A stretch of 64,000 nt of DNA from Sarcomyxa edulis (GCA_009761415.1 QUOL01000010.1:620001-684000); one strand, 5' to 3'. Numbered from the stretch's first letter, positions 1-11,169 are shown. A program made the numbers and translations. Notes: generated by a model from the letters alone, not told the origin.

Positions 1-417
1 CAACCCTTCTGGGCCGATGCACATAAATTCGCCATTGAGCTTCTCGGAGGTTCTTTAGACCACGATTTCCTCAAACCACCAGGGAACGGCAAGGAAATAG
101 AGGCGGTCGATCCAGAAGTAGCCCGGGCGTTGTGTGCTACAATCCTTTCTGTCTTGTTTGTCAGTCGGACTGTGAAGAACTTCTCTGCGAATTGGAAGGT
201 AGGGTTGAGTGGGCCGGGGAAGAAGGTGTTTCATAGTGGTGGTGTTAATAGTGTCAAGAAGGGATCTAAAATAAGTGAGAAGATCCACGATATTCTTCGA
301 CTACTGATCCATACTTACGCTTGCCTTTCAAAGATCCGAAGACTAAGACTCAATAATAGCCTTGCTATCAAGCGCGTTCAATACCTAGATGGATCTAGCC
401 TACATGCTCGTATCTGA
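1..417 (+). CDS. 3' part of an unidentified protein gene, truncated by window edge
   Basis: The first frame is open from base 1 to a stop at 415-417, so this is probably the last exon or exons of a gene that begins outside the window. The first 65 or so codons look protein-like (mixed hydrophobic and charged residues, including ELLGG and VARALCATI). The last 70 codons are less convincing and may include an intron: a GT follows the NWK codons near 199-201. No family was recognised. There is no start to judge and no clear relation to the downstream F-box gene. Confidence 0.3.
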   Translation, partial: QPFWADAHKFAIELLGGSLDHDFLKPPGNGKEIEAVDPEVARALCATILSVLFVSRTVKNFSANWKVGLSGPGKKVFHSGGVNSVKKGSKISEKIHDILRLLIHTYACLSKIRRLRLNNSLAIKRVQYLDGSSLHARI

Positions 418-1602
418 CTGATCCTGGATTCTCTCGATATCCTTGATCGTCGTAATATCCTGGACTTACTATTGTTAAACATCTTATTGTTGGTATGGTT
501 GACCGTGTAGCCCTAAGACTATTTCGCGGTCGGATCCAATAATAGAAGTGGGATTAGTAGAATTAGTGAAGAAACTAGACAAAGAACGATTGGTGGACCG
601 GAGCCTAAAGTCTGTTCTTCCAGTCCTATATAGCAGCGACCAACACGACCATCCCGCAGAAACAAGTGTTCGTAATCATTGGCAGTACATATATCCAGAT
701 TGTTGACAAGAACCGTTCAGTAGGCCTTCCTAGCGTCTACTTTGATCCCTTACGGACTGTGTGCCCTATGCCCCTAGTATTGGTTCATTTTCGCATGGCC
801 CAACTGAATATCAATATCTTGCACGAGATTTCTCAAGATGGTCGGAAATGGCTCCACTTTGACCGTATCTGCATGCACAAAGATGTCGCTATGCTGCGAA
901 TCGGAGCGAAACACGTACCTGCACAGATTCCCATCCACCGACAAAAATTGTACGACGTGGATGTTACTTCCAGGACGTTGGCCATGCATTGTCCATTTCC
1001 GTCATATAATCGCCCAATAGAATCCTCCGTACTGGATGTATCGCGCAGTGACAGCGCATCCAGCCGCGCGTAAATGAGTGCAGAAGACTATCTTGATTAG
1101 CATCAGAGGATGAACATGATATGTGGCTAGTACGCACCTTCTCTACCAGGTAGTCGAGACTTCTGATGGATCAAGTACGACTCCATTGGTCGCGTCCGAG
1201 TCGTCTTGTGCTCGTCTCACTATCTTCGAAATTGCTGGCGATGTTCTTTCTGGTAAAATTCGGGTCCCTGTGACGCCCCCTGATGATTCCGAATCAATCG
1301 ATGTCGATATCTACCGACGAGATAATGGTGTATGAAAGACAAGAGAGATGGCCTCGGCATTTCGGCTAGACGGACCATAATTGAGGGTGGAAAGATATGA
1401 TCGTCGAGTGCCAGTGCCTTGCTATCCCTTGTATCCATAGAACATAGAGCGAGTATAGCCGACGAGGAAATTTGTACAAGGTATCCAGTCGAAGTTGTAG
1501 TTCAAACTTCCAACAGGAAGTTCAACGCGAACCTTGTTTTATTTTTGCCGAGATGGCCGAGGCGCCTCTTGCCTTTATACCCTTTTCTTCCAATTCATGA
1601 CC
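418..1602. other. Intergenic stretch, possibly with a decayed F-box-like relic
   Basis: No complete gene could be built here. Two open stretches on the plus strand (666-1073 and 1123-1335) have no good ATG context or splice partners. The stretch at 1123-1335 contains a DGSS...ARLTIFEI pattern that faintly resembles the middle of the F-box protein encoded just downstream (DGQSETRLYSVD). It could be a relic of a duplicated copy, but this is weak. Nothing else was seen. Confidence 0.3.
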
Positions 1603-1610
1603 TATAAAAA
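1603..1610 (+). promoter_or_regulatory. TATA box of the F-box gene
   Basis: The sequence TATAAAAA lies 34 bases before the ATG at 1645. A pyrimidine-rich stretch precedes it. The spacing implies a very short 5' leader. Confidence 0.5.
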
Positions 1611-1644
1611 CTCCAACCGCCATCCAATTTTCGAGTAAAACAAC

Positions 1645-3279
1645 ATGCTCAACTTACTTCCTCAAGATGTATTTCTCGTCATCGCCCAGTATACGCCAAT
1701 TGTGACTCTTCTGGCCCTTCGTCTGGTGGGGTCCCCTGTACTCAAATGACCGTACATGCATGTCTAAACCTACTTCCACAGACGTGTAAAGATCTCTACA
1801 TGATGACTGAGGATCGTTCCATATGGCATTTCATAAATCGTGCCATAGCAGATACCATTCCATGCCCTATTCGTCGTCATCTCACGGAGTTGGATTACAT
1901 GTCTTCCACAAGCCTCCGGAAATGCGCTACAAAGGCTCTCTATCTAGACCAACGATGGAGATACTACGCTTCCGGACGTGCTAATATCGCCGGTGTAGGC
2001 GGTCCTAGACGGGTGGAAAGCTATGTCATTTCACAATCTGCATACGCTACATGTGTACGGCTGCTTCCTGGTGGAGACCATGTCCTCGTCCTCCTCTCTG
2101 ACGGCACACTGCAATTACGAGCCCCGGCTAACCCAATGCCTCTTGCAACTGTCCATGGGCCCACGTATAAAGTCGAACCTGACTGTCTCAAATTGGATTT
2201 GTACACTTCTCGTGGTGAGCTTATAGCGGTGGTAACAATATTGAAGTCGACGGTTGATGGACAGTATGTTTACGTATATAATCTTCTCCCATTGCTATCA
2301 CTAACACAATTTGCGGTATGAAGGTCCGAAACGCGTCTATACTCTGTCGATCCACATCTTCTTTCTATCGGCAGCAAACCCATTCTGACTATGGTGCATC
2401 CGGATCAATTATGGCGACTCTGCGGATACTCGGTAGGGTACGACCTCTTTGTGCTTGGAGACTCTATGAGTACGATGGACGGGGATATAGTGAGGCTGCA
2501 CGTTTCGACTATCCGTGCGTCCGTGGTCCAACAGGTCACTCTGCAACTCCCGACACATGTGCGTACGGAAAACAACGTCGTCTCTGATCCCGAGATCTGC
2601 ACTTGTACTGATACTGTATCCATAGCTGAGCGATTCAACTTCAAACATATCGGTTATTGGAGAAGATGCAGTCGTATGGGTTCATAATGGGGGCATCTGT
2701 ATCATAGACATCTCAGATCTCCAGACTGCCGTCCTATCGTCCTCAGGCATTATGCCCGAAGCCCCAATACGATGGTCCTGCGATTTCCATTTCCCATCCC
2801 ATATCACTCTTGTCAGCCCCACCATCATAGTCAATCCAGGATCCGGGTCCTATTATCGCAGATTCGCTGTCCTGACCAGTGGGTTCATCCACGTCGTCAA
2901 ATTATCACCAGACCCAGACGACGTCGAAATCGTCTCCGAGCATTTGTCTTACAGCGGCCAGAATATCTGCTGCGCTATAGGATCGTACCGTGCGGCTTGG
3001 TGGAGTCCCTCTCTTGAGACAGGATCTGTCGAAGGTTTTACAACTTGTACATTCTCCGCCACTTCCGACCTGGAAGCAGGCGGGCAAACTATATTCCCTC
3101 CATTCGGATACGCGCCGTTTGCGAAAACGGCAAAGCTTGGATTCATAAACTTCGACTCGGGACGTCAGGCTTTCATGCCTGACTTCTCTTTTGATGAGGA
3201 GTCGGGTAGAATTTGTTTCTTGCGACAGGACTTTATGCAGACGGAGCCAACTACCCTTGTCATACTAGATGTGCTATAG
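1645..3279 (+). CDS. F-box domain protein, 483 residues
   Basis: Probable substrate-recognition subunit of an SCF ubiquitin ligase. Four exons fit: 1645-1725, 1782-2263, 2324-2558 and 2626-3279, giving 483 residues in one frame. The N-terminus has the F-box signature: LPQDVFLVIAQY, then LLALRLTCKDLY across the first intron, and a Trp-His pair near residue 42. The rest resembles the beta-rich C-terminal part seen in Agaricomycete F-box proteins, with short strands ending in hydrophobics, but clear WD repeats are not visible. A TGA at 2319 falls inside intron 2, which has a GTATGT donor, a CTAAC branch site and an AAG acceptor, so the gene is intact. The substrate cannot be told. Family call is fairly sure; function beyond that is inference. 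Confidence 0.8.
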
Positions 3280-3401
3280 ATGTCGTTCTGCATGGGATGT
3301 ACGTTGTTCTAGATATTTTTAGGATGATAATACGCATTGACATTCCCTTTGTGCCATCTGATGAATGTTAGAATGTTGGTCCACGGTAGGTGGCCCATTG
3401 C

Positions 3402-3508
3402 TTGAACCATATTCCTAATCCGTCCCGGTGGCTTGAGCCATCTGAACGCAGTAAATTGAGCCATCCAAATCCCGTGACTTGAGCCATCCGAGAATCGCTT
3501 GGGCCATC
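3402..3508 (+). repeat. Five degenerate copies of a TTGAGCCATC motif
   Basis: The core CTTGAGCCATC recurs with small changes starting near 3402, 3432, 3455, 3478 and 3498, at spacings of about 30, 23, 23 and 20 bases. The cluster ends about 75 bases before the TATA box of the MYND gene. It could be a run of protein-binding sites or a decayed short tandem repeat. The rest of 3280-3580 shows nothing else. Confidence 0.55.
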
Positions 3509-3580
3509 CTCCCAGTGGCCGTCTTCCTGTGCAGTCCACCCGTCTCAACTGTTTAGAACTATTTACGATTTTGCTTCAGA

Positions 3581-3588
3581 TATAAAAG
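3581..3588 (+). promoter_or_regulatory. TATA box of the MYND-finger gene
   Basis: TATAAAAG lies 165 bases before the ATG at 3754. The leader between them holds a pyrimidine-rich stretch and a probable 5'-UTR intron at 3699-3751 (GTATGT donor, TTTACAG acceptor). Confidence 0.55.
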
Positions 3589-3753
3589 CGCGCCCACCTC
3601 CATGTCCTGCTTTCTTTCCTCAACACTCATCAACCTCGAAAACCTCTTGAGCCACTCAAATATCTCAACTCTCTTTCTTCTCACCGACCCTCCATCAGGT
3701 ATGTCAGAGTAGACTCAACAAACTATTCACTCTCATCTCATTTGTTTACAGAG

Positions 3754-5539
3754 ATGCCACCCCAAGATCGCCTCGAACAGAAATGGAACAACGACTGGCG
3801 ATGCGCAAGTAAGGCTCTCGAGACCACACTGAAAGATATTCGTGAATCGACCGAGATCAGACTCTCCTACCCTCTCGTCACTTGCTGCAATCATCTCGAT
3901 GCTAGACTCGTTCCCTCCAAGGAAACCTATACTCCGAAGATGTGGCACGCAATCATGGCACTAGAGGGTCTCTGTGGCATTCTCAGTCGATTTCGAGGCT
4001 ACATGGCGTACACACATCGGGCGAACACTCCGGTGGCAAAGTATTGGACGCAGATGATGGCCACTCTCGTGAAAGCGTGGCCTGACATCTGCAAATGGAC
4101 CGATACCCTTGTGTATCGATGCAGCAACGCTGTAGCGATGTATACAACACTCCACACTCGGGCCGAGATGTTCTCTACTTTGGTCAACTTTCTGCAGCTT
4201 TCCTTCATCTTGGACCCAAGTCCTCTCAGAGATGCCACCCCTTGTGGTCGCATCATCTTGGGAAAACTATGGTTGCTTCAAGCAGATGAACCGCATTTGT
4301 CCGACGTGGAGCCTCATACAGCATTGATCATATTCAACGAACACGACCATCCCAATGGTGGACTAGCCACTAATCCGGACTCCTCGTCGCCTTACTTTGG
4401 AACGACACTCGAAAGAGTAACCACCGCTGCATGGACCCAGTTCTGTCGCCACTTCGACCCGAACAAGCCTGAGCAGATTATCGAGCGTCATCTCAATTAT
4501 GACATGAGAGCTCTGTGCATGTTTCTATGCAACCGTGCCGCCTGGAGTCTACTACGCCCCAAGAATCCTATCGCACGCATCACACAAATCCTGCTTATCG
4601 TGGCTCTGGATTCATCACGACTCTCCGACCCCGGTGCACTCATTGAAGGCTGTTGTAACTGCCTCTTCGACACTTTGGAGTTGGCCGGTAATGTACTATG
4701 GGTCCTACAAGCACTCGAGGCACACCTGCTCTCGGCTTTGTTAGGATGCCACCCTTGGCTTGAATCACAAAATTGTGGTATCTCTCTGTTGGTCGATACG
4801 CTTTCACCGTATCTGGCATATCCCTCGGTTCTTCGTGCCGTCGCAAAGGAGTTCAAAAGGGTAAAGAAATATCGTCTCGAGGAGCCATTGAAGCGTAAAG
4901 GAGCGTTCTACAAGGCATGGACATCCTTTAGAGAGATCGCAGATAAACGCATCAAAATGATGGGTAGCAAGGTGCATTGGACTTGCAACAACAAGAAGGT
5001 ATGCTTTCTTCGTCATCACATAGACCCCAGCTGATGACGTTAAACAGTGCGATAAGGTAGACGAAGATGATGCGTTCAAGCGATGCGAGGAATGCCTGGT
5101 TACATACTACTGCTCCAGGGATTGCCAGAAAGCTGACTGGAAGACGGGTGATCACCAGGTAAATTGCAAGGAAGTTCGACGCTGTCGCTCAGGTGAGTGA
5201 CCCCATCATCCTTTCTGATTACAATAACCATGCTGATACCTGAAATCATCAGCTGGGCAGGCATTTCGTATGTCGCAGGATGATGAAGCGCTTGTGCTGA
5301 AGTTCGCAGCTCATGATATACGCGAGCTAAAACCGCTCTATCACCGGCTTCCGCACCACAAAAGACCGGCGCTAGACCTCGATTACACGCAGGTACCCCT
5401 GACCTTGAGACCTTCAACGATGGAGCATGAATGTGGGATACATGGCACTCTACGTCCAAACGAACGCTTCACGGGCAAGATTATCCTCCCTCATGACGAG
5501 ATTGGTCTCACTGCCGAGCTCATTGTCCCAACTTACTAG
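3754..5539 (+). CDS. MYND-type zinc finger protein, 558 residues
   Basis: Three coding exons (3754-4998, 5048-5192, 5253-5539) give 558 residues. A further intron (3699-3751) lies in the leader, two bases before the ATG. Residues 1 to about 405 form an alpha-helical region of unknown function with many Cys, Trp and Leu. The MYND finger covers about residues 409-460 and is split by the second intron. It has the Cys/His series CNNKKC, CEEC, YYCSRDCQ, DWKTGDH and C, which binds two zincs and usually mediates protein-protein contact. The last 95 residues carry a short acidic-basic tail. MYND proteins of this layout are a large lineage-expanded group in Agaricomycetes. No SET domain is visible, so a methyltransferase role is not supported. 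Confidence 0.85.
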
Positions 5540-5967
5540 ACGAAGAGTGTGGAAATCAACTTCCACATCCTCACCACATCCTTTTTCTTTCCTCACCAGA
5601 ACACTTTCTCAAGATGATGCCATTCCGGCGATGACATTTACTTTTGTTACTAGCTCACACATGTTGCCCACGTTCACAATGTACTTCCTCTCATGTTTTC
5701 CAATCGGAATCATTTTTCCCTCCAATCCTCAGACCTCAGGCCTCAAGCTTCAAGGCCTTCACTTCAAGCAATACGTCTGGAAAGGCTATTTCGGTCTTCA
5801 GTCTCCTAACTTTCCGAGACATGATATTTTACTCCTTTTCTACTGAATATAATCTTTCCGCTTTTTAGAACCTCCTGTCTTGACAAGTATAAGTATCGGC
5901 CGGGCGTCCACCTCCTCCTCTATTGCCCATTCGCGGACTCATTGCTGCAGACTCAAAACCGATTGCA
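5540..5967. other. Short intergenic region
   Basis: It holds the 3' end of the MYND gene and a pyrimidine-rich leader of the following gene. Several frames are open by chance, because CT-rich DNA is poor in stops. No supported gene was found. Confidence 0.5.
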
Positions 5968-6720
5968 ATGTCGACCAGCTCTCTTGCTGCCCCGACCTCC
6001 TACAATCAATCCTCTTCTGTACCTTTTCCCCACTTAACCTACGCTCACGGTACATCGAGGTCTCTCCAGGAGATCCTTCCACGACTTTACGTTGCATTCG
6101 AAAATGATTTCATCGAAGAAACAGCAGACGACTTGAAAGCCCCTGACGACGTCCCCTTCACCCACATCATTCGCATCTCCGTAGATGGATCTGCTAATGG
6201 CGACGTCGCGCTCTCCGATAACGCTATAACAGGTGCACAGGAGCTTCATCTATCACTTCCCCACGTCCCCTTCCCACCTATATCCCGTATCCCAACGTTG
6301 TCTGAGGGCACGGATTTTACTGGAGACTCCGAGTCACGTCAACTTCGAGCCTTACTACTCCAACTCTTCATCCGAGATGAGACCCCTTATAAAGGTGTCA
6401 CCGAACTCTGGCAATCCCAACTCATGGCCGGCGCGTACTTCCTACACGCGTCTGGAAATCACGTCTCTGGCAACCCACGTATCCTTGTCACCACATCCCG
6501 GGGTTGTGCTGCCGACGCACTCTCTGTCATTACATGCTACGCTAATGTTACATTGGCGTTCAACGTGAAGACATGTCTAAAATATTTCGACGGTCAAGAG
6601 GATGTTCTGGGTGTTTGGAAAGGAGTTGTGTCGGAGAGGGGTCAGCGTGCTATCGAGGCTGCTGCCAACAGGTGCCACTGGGGTGTGGCATTCGACTTGC
6701 TTCCGACTGCTTCACGTTGA
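5968..6720 (+). CDS. Dual-specificity-phosphatase-like protein lacking the catalytic Cys, 250 residues
   Basis: A single exon with start at 5968 (the first ATG with a good leader; an in-frame alternative lies upstream). Around residues 28-55 the pattern EILPRLYVAFENDF...THIIRIS matches the opening strand-helix of dual-specificity phosphatases (usually LYVG then HVI). Around residues 170-190 the pattern ILVTTSRGCAADALSVITCY occupies the place where the HCxxGxxRS loop is expected. It has no Cys before the loop and the His is gone. This suggests a pseudophosphatase that might bind phosphoproteins, or a fungal-specific relative. The fold assignment rests on these two patterns only. Confidence 0.5.
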   Translation: MSTSSLAAPTSYNQSSSVPFPHLTYAHGTSRSLQEILPRLYVAFENDFIEETADDLKAPDDVPFTHIIRISVDGSANGDVALSDNAITGAQELHLSLPHVPFPPISRIPTLSEGTDFTGDSESRQLRALLLQLFIRDETPYKGVTELWQSQLMAGAYFLHASGNHVSGNPRILVTTSRGCAADALSVITCYANVTLAFNVKTCLKYFDGQEDVLGVWKGVVSERGQRAIEAAANRCHWGVAFDLLPTASR

Positions 6721-7305
6721 AAGCATCATGATTTCCTGCAAGTGTCGTCTTATTCGTATACTCATTTCGTCACGTCCTTTCTGTTATCTTTGGTCTGAAC
6801 TTGAGAATAATATATCCCTGCTTTGTCCCTGCTTCGACGATTCGCAATACTTTGAGTCACGCATCAAACTATGTGATAATGATACTACAATTGCAATGAC
6901 TACGAGACGAACACAATGAAGACAGAATAGTCTGAACTACTGTATAGGTACTGTAATTTGGTATGGATAGGGTGGGGAATGTGGGATAATGCTGATCGGA
7001 AATCATGAAGGAAAAAGAAACGAAACGACGAGGGAGGAGAGAAATGGAGGAAATGGATTTTAAGAATTAATGGGATGGCATACGAAGGAAGACAAAAGAT
7101 CAAAAAAGGAAGAGGGAGTGTCCTTGTGCACTACGTTTGGTTCGCTCCTCTACCTAGAATTCTTTGATACGTTATCCCCCGATTGTGGTCCCACTGGATC
7201 ATCCCGTTCGATGAGTCGTCAAGCCAAAAATCATGTATGCAATGAGAAGATGGCAGACGAGGGTGCGAAGCGGGGTTGTAGAATGATGGGAGGCCGAAAG
7301 ACCAA
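6721..7305. other. Convergent 3' intergenic region
   Basis: It lies between the 3' ends of the phosphatase-like gene and TBP. The sequence is purine-rich from about 7000 to 7120. No gene or RNA was supported. Confidence 0.5.
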
Positions 7306-8525
7306 TCAAGGTTTCCGGAACTCGCACAACACCGTATATATCGTATTGAAGGCGGTGTAGATCTCTTCTCTGACCTGAGGGTACAGGAGAATGAAGAGTG
7401 GATGTGTCAGCGGATGGGGATCAAACCAAACCGTATCACACATAAACTCGTCGTTGTCGTCATCCTCTATGAGTGATGACGAACTACAGGTGCGCACGCA
7501 GGCGACGACGACGAGAAGAGATGAAAAGAAAGTTGTTTACCTTAGCACCCGTGAGCACGATCTTGCCAGATACGAAAATCAAGAGGACGACCTTCGGCTT
7601 GATCATGCGATAGATGAGACCAGGGAAGAGCTACGTGTAACGTAAGTATAAAGAAGAAAGGGATGGTCGAACAGGTGACGTACCTCTGGCTCGTAGCTGC
7701 TGAACTGTCCGTGAGAGTATGCCAATCCCTCCAGACGGATGGGAAACTTGACATCACAACTCCCGACGATATTCTGGATCTTGAATTCGGAGAACTTGGC
7801 ATCAAAGCCGAGCTTCTGCACGATCCTAGCATACTTCCTCGACGCCAACCTCGAGTCATCCTCAGACTTGGCACCAGTGACGACCATCTTCCCCGAAGCG
7901 AAAATCAGAGCAGTGGTCTTGGGATCACGGATACGCATGATCACAGCTGCGAAACGCTATAATAATATGCCGAAACGAGAGGAGTTCGACATATTTAGTA
8001 AATAGAAAACAGGATATTACCAACCTTGGGATTATATTCTGCGTTCCGGGCGTGAAGAGCAATGGTTTTCAAGTCGAGGCGACAATCGAGGTTGACGGTG
8101 GCAACGATGTTTTGGAGAGTGGGAACGATACCTTCGACAGCGGTGATGTGTTGTTGTTCGAGTGTAAGAGGGATCGGGGTAGAAGGGATAGGCGTAGCAG
8201 CGGGTGGACTCGAAGGTCCGGCTACGGCATTGGGGGCTGATGGCGATTGAGATTGCGATGAGGATGATTGAGAGTAAGGTTGTTGGTAGGATGGTCCGGG
8301 AAGTGCGAGACCATTAGAAGGAGCACCAGCTAGATATGGATTGCCCGATGGTAGAGCGAGGCCATTCTGCGGTGGCTGCTGCTGATATTGAAGTTGTTGT
8401 TGTTGCTGCTGCTGTTGTGCCTGCTGCTGAGCCTGTTGTTGCTGTTGCTGGTACTGCTGCTGTTGTTGCTGAGGGACATGTGAACGACCAAAGGTAACTT
8501 GGCGAGCAGGAAGAGCAAAAGACAT
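7306..8525 (-). CDS. TBP: TATA-binding protein with long polyglutamine arm
   Basis: General transcription factor that binds the TATA box in TFIID, and serves RNA polymerases I and III too. Four exons (8525-8025, 7956-7684, 7630-7541, 7374-7306) give 310 residues. The core of about 178 residues has both direct repeats: [17 protein letters not shown]...[16 protein letters not shown], then [25 protein letters not shown], then the second half [25 protein letters not shown] and [20 protein letters not shown], ending VREEIYTAF. The N-terminal 130 residues are low-complexity, with a Gln tract interrupted by Tyr, Ala and Leu at about residues 19-51, then Ser/Pro-rich. Intron 3 is 166 bases, much longer than the others. 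The identification is very secure. Confidence 0.97.
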
Positions 8526-8602
8526 TTTTCAGAGGCGTGAGAAAAGTTTATAGCAGAGCGATTTTGGGGGGAAAGAAAATTTCGAACTTGAAAACTGGGC
8601 TC

Positions 8603-8610
8603 CTTATATA
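8603..8610 (-). promoter_or_regulatory. TATA box of the TBP gene
   Basis: TATATAAG on the minus strand lies 77 bases before the TBP ATG. This leaves room for TBP to act on its own promoter. Confidence 0.45.
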
Positions 8611-9589
8611 CGTCGCAAATTGAAACTCCGACACATTAGGGCCACGAATTAAGGTTTGATGACTCCCTTTGTTCTCCTTTCCATTCTCCACGACCTACTC
8701 CTCTCAAAACTTCGAAACTACTTCAGTCTATTCGCAACGCGTCTTTGTTATGAGCGCTCATCGTCGACGAGTATCCTCCAATTTTCTACTTCTTTCCTGA
8801 CATTTTCTACGATTTTCTGCGTCGCAGATGACTCGAAATACACATCTGCCACGTTTACCTGACAACAACCCACGCCGTCATCCTCCAGTCATCTTGACAA
8901 CATCCTCCCTCTTTAGACTGCCAGAAGGTCGTCCATTATGGCCGTCGAACGCTCGAGGACGTCTGCTCACCCTTCGTCGAGTCTTTTAGTGATCTCTGGG
9001 TTCGGGACTATACTTCTTGTCTTCGGCCTCGCTCGCCGTCATGGCCCGGGCGTCTATATCTCACCAAACCATCCGCGCATCCCGCATACCCGCATGCTGC
9101 TGGAAGTTCTTAGAAGCATCTCTGCTGCGCGTCTCTTCAAACACTCGCACCAGTATAGGCTCTTCAATCTCTAGGCTGTTCACCTGATGCACAAGATTGT
9201 GATATCAATCAATTTCCCACATTAGCAGTGCTCGATTATCTCCCGTTTGTCTCCTTATCAATCCTTGTCGTTTCATTGATTTGGAGTTCTCGGCGCCTCT
9301 GTTGGCCAAATACGTTTTGCAATCCGTGATGTTCTAGGGTTACCCAACCACTTTTCTTGTCGTAGCCTCAGACTCGTCGTAATATACATATCTTTGAACT
9401 CGTGAGACATTGAAACATCATTCGAAACACATCTTTATCGATGCTCTATCTCGTGAGCAACGTTTGAGGACGCGACTATCTATCCATCTAATCTATCCAC
9501 CACTACCTAAAAAAAGTTTCGAGTCATTTCAAATTTGAACACCCATCGACGTACGCATCAACTCGAAGCATCAATTCACTAACCCGACT
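8611..9589. other. Intergenic region: TBP promoter and displaced promoter of the tryptophanyl-tRNA synthetase gene
   Basis: Two small overlapping open frames on the plus strand have ATGs (8827-8988, 53 codons, and 8938-9174, 78 codons). Neither resembles a known family nor has clear splice partners, so neither is called a gene. The last few hundred bases up to the TA at 9590-9591 are read as the original promoter and leader of WRS1, because joining 9591 to 13228 restores a continuous leader in front of its ATG. Confidence 0.45.
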
Positions 9590-9591
9590 TA

Positions 9592-9657
9592 CAGCTGATT
9601 CAGGAAATAATGACATGGCCGGGTTTTTTTTCGCGGCGCGGAAATTGAGAATTTCCT
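9592..9657 (+). repeat. Left terminal inverted repeat, 66 bases
   Basis: Identical over 66 bases to the reverse complement of 13160-13225, with weak similarity continuing for about 15 bases inward. It contains an eight-T run, a GC-rich block (CGCGGCGCGG) and an internal near-palindrome GGAAATT-GAG-AATTTCC, a plausible transposase binding site. Confidence 0.95.
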
Positions 9658-9864
9658 TTTTAGGTCATTTTCCAGTGCTTCACCATTGTCGCAGCCATGA
9701 CTTATTGACACTCAGGCCATGAATATAGACGTCGTCTAGACATATTAGCCTACCTTTAGAGATACCCAGAAGTTTGAGAAGATATTTGAACGACGTTACG
9801 AGTCTAAGTCCGAGTTTTGCCGCAACGCGAGTTGTCTTCAAAGTCCACCTTTACTCCCGCCATC

Positions 9865-11011
9865 ATGGTGAACCGACGTATCAGCCAGGACCTCAAGGAA
9901 TGTGCTCTTACTCTCTGGAACAAAGGGTGGGACATAGATCAGATTGTAGAAGACCTTGGTGTATCACGCTCCAGTATCTATCGCTGGCAGGCTATCTTCG
10001 ACGAGCATGGATCTGTCAACAGGCCTCCGACTCTACGTGGTCGCCCCCGAATCATAACGCGTGCAGTAATGACTGCTATACATACCCTCTATGAAGTCGA
10101 ATCTGATCTTTATCTCGACGAACTCGTTCTTTGGCTTGCACTCAATCACGACATCGTGATATCTGTCTCTGCGCTTCACGAGAATCTCCAACAAGCCGGA
10201 CTAACTCGGAAACTGCTGCACAAACTTGCAGTAGAGCGCGACGAGGAGCTTCGGCAACAGTGGAGGGATATGCAGCAAGGTGGAGACTTCTTGGCCGATG
10301 GCTCACAGTTCATATGTCTCGACGAAACAAGCAAAAATGATCGCGCCTATGCACGACGCTACGGGAGGGCACCGCAAGGAGAACGAGCTGAGTTGGTGGA
10401 TGTCTTTGTGAGAGGCGATCGATATTCGTTGGTTGCTGCTATCACGATCGATGGATACATTGCTGCTGATGTTGTGCCTGGGTCTTTGGATTCCGTTGAT
10501 TTCTTCAACTTCGTGGTGGAAGAAGTTGTATGTATCTTACTAGTGTTCTTTGATCACTTCGTAGGTATTTGTTACTGACATTTGTGCTAGATACCTCAAA
10601 TGAATCCGTACCCAGCTGCACGTTCCGTTCTGGTACTCGACAATTGCAGGATCCACCATAATGATGCTCTCATCGATATTGTGAATGCGGCAGGTGAATG
10701 TTCTGATATTCTGCTTTGTTCGGATTACTGAATTTGTCAATGAACAGGCTGCTTGATACTCTATTTACCCGCCTACTCTCCAGACTTGAATCCAATCGAG
10801 GAGTCCTTCAGTACCTGTGAGTCTTTACACATGTAAATTTCGTACTACATGTAGTGTCTAACAGTTCCTGCTAGTGAAAGCATATCTTCGTCGACATGGA
10901 CATACTCTCCGCAGAGACCTTGACCCAATTCGCTCTCTCCTCGAAGCTTGTTCTTGCATTACAGCCGATAAATGCGAAGGTTGGTTTAGGCATGCTGGAT
11001 ACATCTTCTAG
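9865..11011 (+). CDS. Tc1/mariner-family transposase, DD34E, 323 residues
   Basis: Cuts and rejoins the element at TA sites. Four exons (9865-10527, 10591-10693, 10748-10816, 10875-11011) give 323 residues with no break. An N-terminal helix-turn-helix (about residues 8-50, with GVSRSSIYRWQ as recognition helix) and a linker with GRPR precede the catalytic domain. The catalytic triad is Asp153 (CLDETS), Asp238 (VLVLDN) and Glu273 (SPDLNPIEE), with 34 residues between the last two, as in Tc1 elements. The start at 9865 follows a CATC leader; an in-frame upstream extension has no ATG. Three introns in a transposase suggest that it is adapted to fungal splicing. Confidence 0.92.
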
Positions 11012-11169
11012 TCTCTCTCTTCTACTGTACAAACGAGATCATTTATCTCATTACAACGTGAATGAGTCACTGTATGGGTAGTCGACCAAGAATCTAGACT
11101 ACTGTGGTTATGTCCGAGGCTCAAGAAAATATTCGTACACTTTGAATGCATGCAAAGAAGACAGCGCAA

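Noticed and set aside
2316..2324. In-frame TGA in the middle of the F-box gene, suggesting a pseudogene
   Set aside because: An intron at 2264-2323 with GTATGT donor and CTAAC branch site removes it and restores the downstream frame exactly.
3961..4860. Several long antisense open frames opposite the MYND gene
   Set aside because: They are mirror frames of a well-supported coding exon, lack splice logic and show no family resemblance.
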